In this document: positions 15,347 through 24,731 of the stretch, in pieces
How the letters are laid out: each line of letters begins with the position of its first letter
Position numbering within the stretch: position 1 is the stretch's first letter
Assembly (NCBI RefSeq): GCF_013372225.1
Contig: NZ_CP053832.1
Span: 1,116,001 to 1,180,000, forward strand
Source of the DNA: Campylobacter ureolyticus
GTDB taxonomy: Bacteria > Campylobacterota > Campylobacteria > Campylobacterales > Campylobacteraceae
Length of the DNA: 64,000 bases
Direction of reading: 5' to 3'
Notes under the pieces: model-generated
Databases searched by the model: none
What the model was told of the DNA's origin: nothing
What the model saw: the letters and a program-made list of their open reading frames with translations, nothing else
Translations under genes and position numbers: made by a program

Positions 15347-17041
15347 TTATAAGTGAAGCTTTTCCTCAAAATATTTATCTATATCAAAATAACAATTTCC
15401 ACTTTTTGTTTTAAAACTTATCATTTTACTATTAAATTTATCAACGCTGTCTATGCCTGAAATTGCCATTATGGTTTTTAAACTTTTTAGTAAATTTTTG
15501 TGATAATTTGCAATTGTTATAGCTTTTTCGTTAATTAAATATGAAAGGCGTTTTTTCTTATCTTGTGTTGCCATTCCAACTGGACATTGATGCTTTAAAG
15601 CACCCGAACAAACTCTTGCTCTAATACAGCCCCCACTCATCATAAATCCTCTTGCAATTCCAACTAAATCAGCTCCTAAGCATAGTGTAATAGCCACATC
15701 ATCAGGCGTTAAAACTTTGCTACTTCCAATTATTTTAAAATGCTCTCTAATGCCATATTTCTTCAGAGTAAAATCAACAATATATAAAGCATATGGGAGT
15801 CTTAATCCAACTGATTCCATTAACTCAAGCGGTGCAGCACCAGTTCCACCATCTCCACCATCAATACTTATAAAATCAGGTAGAGTTTTTTTAGTATCAA
15901 ATCTATCTTTTAAAATTTTTACCATATTTTCAACTTCATTTATATCTGAGACAATAATCTTAAAGCCAACTGGCTTTTCTGAAAGTTCTTTTAATCTAGA
16001 AATAAAATTAAAAAGCTCATTATAGTCGTTTGCATAAGGAAATCGATTTGGACTTATAATATCAACGCCCTCTTTTACACCTCTGTAATAAGCAATTTCA
16101 GGTGTAACCTTCTCGCCTAAAAGTCTACCACCAGTTTGTTTTGCACCTTGAGCTATTTTTATCTCAGTAGCCCTACAAAAACGCATAACTTTTTGATATT
16201 TTAGCTCGTCAAATTTAGCATTTTCATCTCTTACGCCATAAAGCCCTGAGCCAATTTGAAAAATTAAATCAGCTACATCACTAGGAATTTCATTAGGGAA
16301 ATTTTCCAAAGGTGCATTCCAGTTGATTCTATAAAAGCTTAAATTTTTCTTATCAACAGCAAAACTATCCTTTGCTTCAATACCTTTTAAAACTAAATTT
16401 CTGTATTTTCTAATGGCAACGGTGTGATTAAAAAGCCTTTTATAAATATTGTAAATTTGCTTTTGCGATGGTGTTCCTTCTATAATTTCAAGATATTTTT
16501 TATTCTCACTAGCTATTTTGTGTCTAAAAAAATAATTTGTTGTAAGCCCACCCTCTCCAATATTTATAGGAAACCTAGCCTCTATTCCGGCACTTGAAAA
16601 AGCACTTGTTGCCTCAGGGCTTAAAGCCCCATCGCTCATAGCCGATCTGACAATTACAGATTTTGTTATAAATGGATTTTTACAGGTAGAATTACCTATT
16701 TTTACGCTAAAATTACCATTTATTTCATCTGCATTGAAAACATGACTTGCATGTTTTAGTAAAAATCTACTTCCATCATAACTTTGAGAAACACTAAATG
16801 AAATATATAAATTTTTATCTTTTGAGGCCTTATAAACCCAGTCAATTTTATCTCTTGATTCATAAAAATCTTCCTTTGCAAAATACTGTCTAAATGGCTC
16901 TCTAAGTAGCTCAAAAAGATATCTAAATCTAGCAATTACTGGATAATTTATAAGAAGTGATGACTTTCTTTGAACATATCTATCATATACAAATAGCGCA
17001 AATAAAAACGCTACTAATAAAAAAATAATAAAACTTAGCAT
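15347..17041 (-). CDS. Membrane-anchored FMN-binding glutamate-synthase-like protein
   Basis: 564 aa. An N-terminal membrane helix (2-20) precedes a GltB central/FMN-type barrel with FISIDGGDGGTGAAPLELME and GADLVGIARGFMMSGGCIR, and a Cys set CIRARVC...HQCPVG like the 3Fe-4S site of glutamate synthase. The glutamine amidotransferase domain of true GltB is missing, so ammonia or another substrate must be used. The physiological role of these stand-alone proteins is not settled. It is followed on the same strand by HAD and patatin genes upstream in the operon. Confidence 0.85.
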   Translation of the reverse strand: MLSFIIFLLVAFLFALFVYDRYVQRKSSLLINYPVIARFRYLFELLREPFRQYFAKEDFYESRDKIDWVYKASKDKNLYISFSVSQSYDGSRFLLKHASHVFNADEINGNFSVKIGNSTCKNPFITKSVIVRSAMSDGALSPEATSAFSSAGIEARFPINIGEGGLTTNYFFRHKIASENKKYLEIIEGTPSQKQIYNIYKRLFNHTVAIRKYRNLVLKGIEAKDSFAVDKKNLSFYRINWNAPLENFPNEIPSDVADLIFQIGSGLYGVRDENAKFDELKYQKVMRFCRATEIKIAQGAKQTGGRLLGEKVTPEIAYYRGVKEGVDIISPNRFPYANDYNELFNFISRLKELSEKPVGFKIIVSDINEVENMVKILKDRFDTKKTLPDFISIDGGDGGTGAAPLELMESVGLRLPYALYIVDFTLKKYGIREHFKIIGSSKVLTPDDVAITLCLGADLVGIARGFMMSGGCIRARVCSGALKHQCPVGMATQDKKKRLSYLINEKAITIANYHKNLLKSLKTIMAISGIDSVDKFNSKMISFKTKSGNCYFDIDKYFEEKLHL

Positions 17042-17051
17042 AATTTTTTCC

Positions 17052-17690
17052 TTATTTTGGATTAATTATATTCCAGCCTTTTTCAAGTGCTATTTTTTTT
17101 AATTTATCATCAGGGTTTATACAGTTTGTAGAGTGTACGAACTCACACATCGCAAGATCATTTATCGAATCTGTATAAAAAACTATTTTTTGTGGGTTTA
17201 AATTTTTGTTTTTTAAATAAATTTTTAAAGCCTCAACTTTACCCTCTTGAAAACTTAAAGGAGGTATAAACTCATCTGTATAATGAGAGTTTTTAACCAC
17301 TAGATTTACGCCAATTGCTTCTTTTACACCAAGATATTTTGAAACTGGATTTACTATATAAGATGGTGTTGCTGAAATTATCAAATTTGGAGTTAGAGTT
17401 TTTATCCAAATTTTAGCTTTATTGTAAATAATAGGCTTAATTTTAGTTTTTAAAAACTCAGGTATTAAGTTTGAAATTTCATTCAAACTAAGGCTTTTTA
17501 GTGAAGTTATTGAAAATTTCAAATACTCATTCATATTAAGTTTTCCTTCATCATAAAGCTCTATCATTTTTTGATTATCTTTTATAAAATCATCTTTTAA
17601 AATACCTTTTTCAAGTAAAAATTCATGCCATAAATCATAACTATCACCATTAATTAGTGTTTTATCAAGATCAAAAACTGTTAAAGTCAT
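17052..17690 (-). CDS. HAD-IB family hydrolase (phosphoserine-phosphatase-like)
   Basis: 212 aa with HAD motif I FDLDKTLINGDS (6-17), motif II in LIISATPSYIV and motif IV YTDSINDLAMCE. The DxDxT and TDSxND signatures mark the HAD-IB group that includes SerB and CicA. The cap region is helical. The substrate is unknown, possibly a phosphomonoester such as phosphoserine or a lipid phosphate, given the patatin lipase gene 8 nt upstream. Confidence 0.85.
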   Translation of the reverse strand: MTLTVFDLDKTLINGDSYDLWHEFLLEKGILKDDFIKDNQKMIELYDEGKLNMNEYLKFSITSLKSLSLNEISNLIPEFLKTKIKPIIYNKAKIWIKTLTPNLIISATPSYIVNPVSKYLGVKEAIGVNLVVKNSHYTDEFIPPLSFQEGKVEALKIYLKNKNLNPQKIVFYTDSINDLAMCEFVHSTNCINPDDKLKKIALEKGWNIINPK

Positions 17691-17698
17691 AATTTTCC

Positions 17699-18481
17699 TT
17701 ATCTAAATTTTTCTTCATTAACACTATTATAACCAAGTTCAAAAAGCTCATCAAAGTTTTTAAAACTAAAAAGTGAATATTTCTTAATCAAATTTGATGA
17801 GATATAAATTGTATCTTTTGATATTTTTGGCTTTTGGGGACTAAGCATAACTCTTAAGGCCCTATTTACGCCAGTTATTAGATTAAAATCATCTTTAAAT
17901 TTTGGCTTTTTAAAAGGAAGTGAGATATCATATTTATTTATCAAATTTGAAATTGGCTGCAAATCAACAGCTACGGTTTTTTCTTTAAATTTTTCAAAAG
18001 GCTTTGTTGGGAGATTGTCTTTAAATCCACCATCTGCTAAAAAATAGTTATCATATTTTACCGCTTCAAAGATAGGTATTAATGCACAACTTCCTAAAAC
18101 TATTTTTAAAGTATCACCTTTATTAAAGTAAATTATCTCACCACTTTTTAAATCAAGTGCCGATAAATAAACAGGAATTTTAAGCTCTTCTAAGCGCTTA
18201 AATTTAAGTAAATCTTGAATAATCTTGTTGTTAAACTCAATTTTTGCAAAGCTTTTAAAGTCCAAATTTAAACTAAATGCGCTTTTAAACTCATCAGTTT
18301 TAATAATTTCTAAAATTTCAAGCGGTTTAAATCCACTTGCATACGCCACAGCTACAAATGATCCTATACTTGCCCCACTAATGCGTTTTATATAAACGCC
18401 AATTTCATCAAGTTTTTGAAGAACACCTAAATGATATGCCCCTCTTGCAGCTCCACCTGAAAGTGATAAGTTTATATCCAA
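17699..18481 (-). CDS. Patatin-like phospholipase
   Basis: 260 aa with the patatin features in order: oxyanion loop SGGAARGAYHLGVL (7-20), nucleophile Ser in GASIGS (G-x-S-x-G) and the catalytic Asp in DGGFKDNLP. The protein has no signal peptide, as is usual for bacterial RssA-like patatins. It lies 8 nt before the HAD gene and probably works on membrane lipids or acyl esters. Confidence 0.88.
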   Translation of the reverse strand: MDINLSLSGGAARGAYHLGVLQKLDEIGVYIKRISGASIGSFVAVAYASGFKPLEILEIIKTDEFKSAFSLNLDFKSFAKIEFNNKIIQDLLKFKRLEELKIPVYLSALDLKSGEIIYFNKGDTLKIVLGSCALIPIFEAVKYDNYFLADGGFKDNLPTKPFEKFKEKTVAVDLQPISNLINKYDISLPFKKPKFKDDFNLITGVNRALRVMLSPQKPKISKDTIYISSNLIKKYSLFSFKNFDELFELGYNSVNEEKFR

Positions 18482-18530
18482 AAATTAAACCTTTCTTTAA
18501 AATGTTTAAATTTTACAAACTATTTTTAAA

Positions 18531-18556
18531 TAAATACCCAAAAAATTGGGTATTTA
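18531..18556. terminator. Terminator after the cytochrome c gene
   Basis: TAAATACCCA (18,531-18,540) and TGGGTATTTA (18,547-18,556) form a 10-bp stem with a 6-nt loop, located just after the cytochrome stop codon on the minus strand and followed by AT-rich sequence. Confidence 0.65.
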
Positions 18557-18566
18557 AATTATTTAT

Positions 18567-18920
18567 TTATTTAGATAGATATTCTCCTAAAGCTTTTAGC
18601 TCCTCATCATTTATCTCGACTTTTCTAAAAAAAGGCATACTATGTTTTCCTTCCCTTACAAAATATTCAATTAACTCAGGATTTAAATCATCTCTTTTTG
18701 TTAATTCAGCAGGAATTGAGCCTTGATATAAGGCTTGCAAAGCATTTGTTCCTGGCATATTTGCCCCATGACATGGAAGACACCAATAATTATAAATTTC
18801 TTCTCCTGTTTTTGGCATTTTTGCCTCAACCCCGCCACTTAAAATATCTTTTTCTTTAGCATTTAAATTTATAAAACAAACAACTCCTATAAAAATCATA
18901 ATCTTAACTAAGTTTTTCAT
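18567..18920 (-). CDS. Periplasmic cytochrome c, probable cytochrome subunit of a p-cresol-methylhydroxylase-like enzyme
   Basis: 117 aa with a signal peptide (1-21) and one heme site CLPCHG (about 48-53). The probable Met ligand is in HSMPFF. Size and fold pattern match class I cytochromes such as PchC. It overlaps the flavoprotein gene by 17 nt, and in known p-cresol methylhydroxylases the flavoprotein passes electrons to exactly such a cytochrome. Confidence 0.85.
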   Translation of the reverse strand: MKNLVKIMIFIGVVCFINLNAKEKDILSGGVEAKMPKTGEEIYNYWCLPCHGANMPGTNALQALYQGSIPAELTKRDDLNPELIEYFVREGKHSMPFFRKVEINDEELKALGEYLSK

Positions 18921-20538
18921 CTTTTTTTCCTCTTAAATGTTTAGGCCAAATTCCGCCTCTTCCTGGTGCGATTATGCCATTTGGATCTATTGCATCTTTT
19001 AACTCTTGTGTAAATCTTTTTAAAATATGGTTATTAAAAGAATACACATTATAAACATCATCTTGAAAAGTTGGAGCAGCTCTATAATCTCCCCAGCCAT
19101 TTTCCGCAGCAACTTCAATCATTTTTCTATAAGCTTTTCTTAAATTTTTATTATGTTCAATATCTGTTCTTGAGTTTCCAAAATTTAGCATAAAACAAAA
19201 CGCTCTATACATCCAGCTTCTAGGATGTGAAAATGGTGTAATTGGCGAAGGCATCCCAAGCTCGTGAAAAACATCTATATAAACCTCTTGACATTTTAAA
19301 AGCTCTTTTCCATCTCTTGGAATAATTGGCGAAAACCAAACATGCCCATCTTGAGGCTCTAAACTCTCACCTCTTGTGCTAAGCCAAAAAATCTCCATAT
19401 TTGGAATTCCAAGGGAAATTTTATGTTTCATTTTAGCAATATCATCTTTGCTTAAAGGAAGTGAAAACTCTTGAACGAGCTTGAAATTTGAGCCCTCAAC
19501 TTCATCAAATCTGCTTTTTATATAGTTCGCATTTGCTTTAACTGATTCTTTGTTTCCATAAATAGGAATGTCAATTTGCCAGTAAGGAATTTTATTTTTT
19601 AATGCATAGTTTTGAATTTTTTCAAGGTCTGGTTTGCCATCTTTTGAGGTTAGATATGATTTTAACTCAGGGTTCATTTCTTTTCCATGAGGTGGATTTA
19701 AAGGACTTCTATAAAGTGGCCAACCGATAATAAAAGAATCTTCTAAATAATTTAATATTTCAACTATTTTTATTAAATCATCTCTTTTTTTAGCTTCCAA
19801 TGAATAAAGTGCGTAATATTCAGGTTTAGGCATAAGCCAAAATCCCATTTTTGTTACAATGCCAAAATTTGATTGCGCAAAAAGACCATCTAAGTAAGCA
19901 CCATATCCGTATTTATTTTCAGCAAAAGTCTTAGCTCCAGGTAAAGCTCCCATGCCGGTTCGCATTATCTCACCATTTGCTAAAACAACTTCCATTCCAC
20001 AATGTGCTCCAAAATGATCCCTATACATTCCATAAGTATATCCCCAACCATGATCAAGTGCATTTCCAACAGGACTTCCCCAACCAGGATCTGGTATATC
20101 CATAAAAACATTTAAGTTATTATCTTCACAATATTTATAAAAGTCAAAATAACTAACACCTGGTTCTAAAATACAGAAATTTCTCTTATCATCAACTTCT
20201 ATGATTTTATTCATTCTTTTTAAATCAATTACTATATCACCGCGATTATTTGGAGCTGAAGAGCCATAACCTAAATTTTTGCCTGTTGAAATAGGAAAAA
20301 GCGGTATTTTAAATTCATTTGCTACTTTAACTATTTTACTTACTTCTTCGGCGGTTTTAGGAGTTATTGCTAATGATGGGATTGGCTCAGTTTCTTCATC
20401 CCATTCAGGAGAATAAGCATCCCTATACAAATATATATCTTTTTGATTATCTATAACATTATCTTCGCCCACTATTTCTTTAAATTTTTTTATAGCTTTT
20501 TTAAAATTTTCAATACTTACACCATTTGGTAAAATCAT
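18904..20538 (-). CDS. FAD-linked oxidase, 4-cresol dehydrogenase (hydroxylating) flavoprotein-like
   Basis: 544 aa of the vanillyl-alcohol oxidase/PCMH family. The FAD domain shows PLFPISTGKNLGYGSS (about 96-111) and a conserved C-terminus FNNHILKRFTQELKDAIDP...IIAPGRGGIWP. Known members hydroxylate the methyl group of p-cresol or oxidise vanillyl alcohols using water, with electrons to a cytochrome c. It has no signal peptide of its own, although its partners are exported. It is flanked in operon by a Tat-signal protein (4-nt overlap) and the cytochrome. The substrate here is inferred from family and cytochrome pairing only. Confidence 0.85.
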   Translation of the reverse strand: MILPNGVSIENFKKAIKKFKEIVGEDNVIDNQKDIYLYRDAYSPEWDEETEPIPSLAITPKTAEEVSKIVKVANEFKIPLFPISTGKNLGYGSSAPNNRGDIVIDLKRMNKIIEVDDKRNFCILEPGVSYFDFYKYCEDNNLNVFMDIPDPGWGSPVGNALDHGWGYTYGMYRDHFGAHCGMEVVLANGEIMRTGMGALPGAKTFAENKYGYGAYLDGLFAQSNFGIVTKMGFWLMPKPEYYALYSLEAKKRDDLIKIVEILNYLEDSFIIGWPLYRSPLNPPHGKEMNPELKSYLTSKDGKPDLEKIQNYALKNKIPYWQIDIPIYGNKESVKANANYIKSRFDEVEGSNFKLVQEFSLPLSKDDIAKMKHKISLGIPNMEIFWLSTRGESLEPQDGHVWFSPIIPRDGKELLKCQEVYIDVFHELGMPSPITPFSHPRSWMYRAFCFMLNFGNSRTDIEHNKNLRKAYRKMIEVAAENGWGDYRAAPTFQDDVYNVYSFNNHILKRFTQELKDAIDPNGIIAPGRGGIWPKHLRGKKDEKLS

Positions 20539-20936
20539 GTCAAACTCCTTTTTATATTTAGATTACTACTTGGAAATAAAATCCAAGATACTAAACCATC
20601 ATCTAAAACTTTTTCTTTACTTTGATAGTAAAAATCTTTTGCTATATTTTTAATAACAAAAAAAGTTTCTTTTGATGTTATGCCAGATGAGATAAAGTCA
20701 TCTCTAAATTTATCTTTTAAATCAAAATAAATCTCACTTACATCTTTATTTATCCTTAGTTTTTCTTTATTTGCAAAAGTAAATGCATAGTTTTTGCTTA
20801 TTTTCAAATTTTCATCATAGATTAAAAAATTCTTATCTTCAAATTTAAAAGAATTAGCAAAAGAGTAATTAGAAAGAAAAAAGGTGGATAAAACGCCTGT
20901 TTTTAAAAAATTTCTCCTTGAAATTTCGCTCATCAT
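20535..20936 (-). CDS. Tat-exported small protein preceding the flavoprotein
   Basis: 133 aa with a twin-arginine signal (SRRNFLKTGVLSTFFLSNY, residues 5-23). The mature part (about 105 aa) is rich in Lys, Phe and Asp and has no cofactor motif that I recognise. Because it overlaps the leaderless flavoprotein gene by 4 nt, a plausible role is to carry the folded flavoprotein through the Tat channel or to anchor it in the periplasm. It is the first gene of the operon. Confidence 0.7.
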   Translation of the reverse strand: MMSEISRRNFLKTGVLSTFFLSNYSFANSFKFEDKNFLIYDENLKISKNYAFTFANKEKLRINKDVSEIYFDLKDKFRDDFISSGITSKETFFVIKNIAKDFYYQSKEKVLDDGLVSWILFPSSNLNIKRSLT

Positions 20937-21093
20937 TTAACTCCTTTCGAATTATAATGTAACTTAAAAGTTATTTTATCACATTAAGCAAAATTTTAAG
21001 ATAGAAATTAAAATTAGATATTTTTTTTAAAGATAGTTTAATATTTTAAAACACATTTATAAAAAAATTATAATTATCTTAAATTTAAAATCT

Positions 21094-22395
21094 CTAATCA
21101 AGTAAAATAAGTTTTGTGATTTTATTTAAAAGCAAGTTATTTTGCATGATGTTTGGATTATTTTGACCTATTTTTAAAGATGTGATTGCAGTTTGGGCTA
21201 TTAAAGCACGTCCATTATCTACTGTTTTTAGCCCCCAAACATTATGGATAACACTAACTTCACCATTTATAATACCACCATAAAGCATAATGTGCCCTGG
21301 CATATAAATAAGAGCTAGATATGGCGTAGCATTTTGCCTTATTGTTTCAAGCTTTTCATCACTGCTTAAAAAACTTAAATCTATACTTTTATGCCCAACA
21401 GTTTGAGCTTTTGAGTTTCTTCCAAGCCATACGCCAAAAGATGTCATAACATCTTTTGTAAAAAGCGAACAATCTCTATAATATCCAAACCCACCCCAAC
21501 CATAAGGCTCACCCAAAATACTATTTATTACTTTTTTAATATTTTCATCATTTAAAACAGCTGGAAATACAGTGGCACTTTTTTTAGAAATTTTATAATT
21601 TTCTAGGCCATTTTTTGTGAAAATTTCACCATAATAATATTTATCATCATATCTATGAACCATTAAAAGTGTCCCAACTCTTGCATTTAATAAAAACTTA
21701 TTATTTAAATTAAAAAGTGGTAATTTATCCTCTAAAATAGTTATAAATTTGGAGTTTTTTATCAAGTTTATTTCATCTTGTGATAAAATTTTTATATCTC
21801 TTGCATCTATCCAACCCCAAGCAGAATCAGTTTGCACAAAAACAAAATCTCTGTTTTTGCTAAAATGAGAAATTAAAACTGGATAATTAACTCCTAAAGT
21901 AGAATTTGCAAAATAATCAAAAGGATAGCCCTCACCCGCATCTTTAAAGCTTATAAATATTGGCTCATTTGTTGGAGCATTTCTTAAAAAAGTATTTTTT
22001 AAAGTAATTGCAGGAAAAAATAACTCACCAAATTTATTAGTGTTTGCATTTTCGTAAATTTTATCAAAGAATTTATCATCATAAACTCTTCTACTTGGTG
22101 AATAATATTTTTTATTTTTTGTGTTTTTATATGCATTTAATGCCCAAAAAGCCTCTTTTTTAGAAATTTTGGGTCTATTTTCTTGACTAAAATCCCACAC
22201 TCTAAAAAAGCGCTCTAAAAACAAGTCTCTATCAAAAAGTTTAGGATTTTTAACTTTTGGTAATATTTTAGAGTTTTGAGGAAATTCAAGCTTTAAAATT
22301 TCATATTTTTGATTTTGGTTTATTGTTTCATTTTTAGTGGCACAACCAGCAAAAAATAAAACTAAAACTAAGCTTAAAAACCACCTCAAAACCAT
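21094..22395 (-). CDS. Lipoprotein with SH3-like and NlpC/P60 (C40) peptidase domains
   Basis: 433 aa. A lipoprotein signal with lipobox FFAGC (Cys18). The middle has SH3-like beta segments (AWGWIDARD), and the C-terminal peptidase has the catalytic Cys in RDCSLFTKD and His in PGHIMLYGG. Such proteins cut peptide stems in peptidoglycan and help set helical cell shape or turnover. It is the last gene of the gyrA-to-hemE cluster. Confidence 0.85.
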   Translation of the reverse strand: MVLRWFLSLVLVLFFAGCATKNETINQNQKYEILKLEFPQNSKILPKVKNPKLFDRDLFLERFFRVWDFSQENRPKISKKEAFWALNAYKNTKNKKYYSPSRRVYDDKFFDKIYENANTNKFGELFFPAITLKNTFLRNAPTNEPIFISFKDAGEGYPFDYFANSTLGVNYPVLISHFSKNRDFVFVQTDSAWGWIDARDIKILSQDEINLIKNSKFITILEDKLPLFNLNNKFLLNARVGTLLMVHRYDDKYYYGEIFTKNGLENYKISKKSATVFPAVLNDENIKKVINSILGEPYGWGGFGYYRDCSLFTKDVMTSFGVWLGRNSKAQTVGHKSIDLSFLSSDEKLETIRQNATPYLALIYMPGHIMLYGGIINGEVSVIHNVWGLKTVDNGRALIAQTAITSLKIGQNNPNIMQNNLLLNKITKLILLD

Positions 22396-22407
22396 CGTAA
22401 AATATCT

Positions 22408-23430
22408 CTATTTAGCTGATAGCTCGTGAACTAAATTTATAAAATATTTAGTATTTTCAACTGGTATATCAGGTAAAATTCCATGTCCTAAGTTGAAAAT
22501 ATGAGACTTTCCTTTCATTGTTTTTACTATCTTTTCAACGCTTTCTTTAATAGCATTTTTGCTATAAAGACGGCAAGGCTCCATATTTCCTTGAAGTGTA
22601 TATTTATGGCTTAAAACATCTCTTGCAAGAGCTAAAGGAGTACTCCAATCAACTCCAAAAACATCGAAATTTCCATCAATTTTATCTAAATATGCACTAA
22701 TACCTTTTGGGAAAACAATAATTGGAATTTCAGGATATTTTGCCTTTAAGTAATCAACAATTTCTAAAATATATTTCCAACTAAAATCAAAATAAACATC
22801 TTTTTCTAACGCACTTGCCCAGCTATCAAAAATTTGAACGGCATTAACGCCAGCTTTTATTTGATTTTCAAGATAAATTTTAGTTGCTTGTGTAACTTTG
22901 CTTAAAATTTTATGTAAAAATTCAGGATTTTGATATAGAAGTTTTTTACATTTTGCATAGTTTTTTGTGCTTCCACCTTCTATCATATATGTTGCAACGG
23001 TCCAAGGTGCCCCACAAAAACCAATTAATGCTTTGTCTTTTGCAAGTTTTTCTCTAGTGATTTTAATGGTTTCATAAACATAATCTAGATTTTTAACGGC
23101 CTTTTGAGCATCTAATCTTTTTAAATCCTCTTCGCAAGTAATTGGATCATGAAAAACTGGGCCACGACCAACTATAAATTCTAAATCTATTCCCATTTCC
23201 ATAGGAACAACCAAAATATCACTAAATAAAATAGCCGCATCAACACCAACTATATCAACTGGTTGAAGTGTAACCTCACTTGCTTTTTTTGGATTTTTAC
23301 ATAAACTTATAAAACCACCTGCATCTTTTCTAACTGCTCTATATTCAGGTAGATATCTCCCCGCTTGCCTCATCATCCAAACTGGAGTATAAGGAACTTC
23401 TTTTTTTAAACACGCATCTACAAATATCAT
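22408..23430 (-). CDS. hemE: Uroporphyrinogen decarboxylase
   Basis: 340 aa, removes the four acetate carboxyls of uroporphyrinogen III in heme synthesis. Signatures [17 protein letters not shown] (16-32) and [13 protein letters not shown] are intact, as is [10 protein letters not shown] at the end. Start supported by AAAGGAGA. Position between a peptidase and a UPF0114 gene is a housekeeping cluster and not a heme operon. Confidence 0.96.
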   Translation of the reverse strand: MIFVDACLKKEVPYTPVWMMRQAGRYLPEYRAVRKDAGGFISLCKNPKKASEVTLQPVDIVGVDAAILFSDILVVPMEMGIDLEFIVGRGPVFHDPITCEEDLKRLDAQKAVKNLDYVYETIKITREKLAKDKALIGFCGAPWTVATYMIEGGSTKNYAKCKKLLYQNPEFLHKILSKVTQATKIYLENQIKAGVNAVQIFDSWASALEKDVYFDFSWKYILEIVDYLKAKYPEIPIIVFPKGISAYLDKIDGNFDVFGVDWSTPLALARDVLSHKYTLQGNMEPCRLYSKNAIKESVEKIVKTMKGKSHIFNLGHGILPDIPVENTKYFINLVHELSAK

Positions 23431-23446
23431 TTTTTCTCCTTTAAAT

Positions 23447-23956
23447 TTAGTGTTCGCTTCCTTTGTGAAGGAAATAAAGTCCTATACAAAGTGCTAATAT
23501 GGAAAGTGCCAAATAGCCCATTTCAAGCGGTGTTTCAAACTTTGCGTGAAGCACCCTTTGAAAGAAATTTACGATTAAAACCATTACGATAACTTTGCCA
23601 ATTTTATCTTTTAGTTGGTCTAAGCTTTTTATTTCTAAAACTTTTGAGTGTTTTGAGTTTTTCATCGGCTCAATTTCAGAGATAAAAAGTTCATAAATTC
23701 CAAAACTAAAAATAAACAAAACTAACGCCATCAAATACAAATCAATCGCCCCAACTATCACACCAACAGCGTCTGAGTGAAGATCTATCTCCTTAACGCC
23801 ATTTACCAAATATCCCCACGCACCAAACATAACATTTAAAATATCATAACTTGCTATCACAAAGCAAATCACAGCTCCGATTAAGCCAAAAATCACAGGT
23901 AAAATCGTAACAAATCTCGAACTCCAAAGAACTCTTTCAAAAATTTTTTCAATCAT
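23447..23956 (-). CDS. YqhA/UPF0114 family membrane protein
   Basis: About 169 aa from the internal ATG at 23,956, which has an AAGAGA leader and a typical start [15 protein letters not shown]. The longer frame starting at 24,010 would overlap the upstream gene by 23 nt and is less likely. Three to four membrane helices and the conserved motif [12 protein letters not shown]. Function unknown. Confidence 0.85.
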   Translation of the reverse strand: MIEKIFERVLWSSRFVTILPVIFGLIGAVICFVIASYDILNVMFGAWGYLVNGVKEIDLHSDAVGVIVGAIDLYLMALVLFIFSFGIYELFISEIEPMKNSKHSKVLEIKSLDQLKDKIGKVIVMVLIVNFFQRVLHAKFETPLEMGYLALSILALCIGLYFLHKGSEH

Positions 23957-23987
23957 TTTTTCTCTTTTTATTAATTTTATTTTAAAT

Positions 23988-24731
23988 TTAACATTTTTTA
24001 ATCTCTCCACTTATTTTAAAGCTTTTAAATTTATCACTATCTTTATAAATTTCAACAAAAAGTGGTTTATTGCTTGGCTGAATAAGCTCAAAAGAAGTTT
24101 TATTATTAATTAAATTTAAAATAACTGAAGCTGCCAAACTCCCACTTGCACAAGCACTTTCATAAAATAAAGTATTAATATCTCTTACAAAAACAACAGG
24201 TTTTAAAACCTCATCTTTTACATTTATAAAGCCACTTGCTTTAAGATTAGTCAAATTTAAGCTTTTTATCTTTTCAAAGCCAAATTTTTTATACTCATCA
24301 TCACTTTTAAACTCTAAATTTTCTAAATTTACAATATGAGTAATGCCATCTAAATTTACTAAATATTCGAAATCATTTAGCTTTTTTATATCAAATTTAT
24401 CACTAAAATTTGAAACTGTAAAAACCCCAAACTCATCTTTGCCACATTTAAAAACTTCACCTAAATTTTTAACCTTAACCTCATCTTGGCTAAATTTATC
24501 CATATAAAAAAGCCCTGCACATCTTATAGCATTTATGCAGCGCTCACCACCTGCCATAAAAAGGTTAAAATCATCATCAACAAAACCCACTTGTTCAACA
24601 AATGGGTGTTTTTGCATAATTAAATCATTTAAGCTTTTATCAAGTTTTTGACTAGATTTAATATAAATTAAAGCCGTGGGATTTCCACTAGGCTTATAAA
24701 TTTCATAATTTATCTTTGATAATCTATCCAT
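23988..24731 (-). CDS. DapF-fold amino-acid epimerase, CntK-like (histidine racemase-like)
   Basis: 247 aa. Two half-barrels each carry a Cys: GGERCINAIRC and LFYESACASGSLA, the positions of the catalytic pair in diaminopimelate epimerase. However, the canonical GNDF and CGNG signatures are replaced by KPSGNPTALIYIK and ERCINA, and VEQVGF is present. These read much closer to staphylopine-pathway CntK than to ordinary DapF as I recall them. It overlaps asd by 22 nt, which would fit lysine/DAP synthesis, so a divergent DapF remains possible. No opine synthase genes are next to it. Confidence 0.7.
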   Translation of the reverse strand: MDRLSKINYEIYKPSGNPTALIYIKSSQKLDKSLNDLIMQKHPFVEQVGFVDDDFNLFMAGGERCINAIRCAGLFYMDKFSQDEVKVKNLGEVFKCGKDEFGVFTVSNFSDKFDIKKLNDFEYLVNLDGITHIVNLENLEFKSDDEYKKFGFEKIKSLNLTNLKASGFINVKDEVLKPVVFVRDINTLFYESACASGSLAASVILNLINNKTSFELIQPSNKPLFVEIYKDSDKFKSFKISGEIKKC

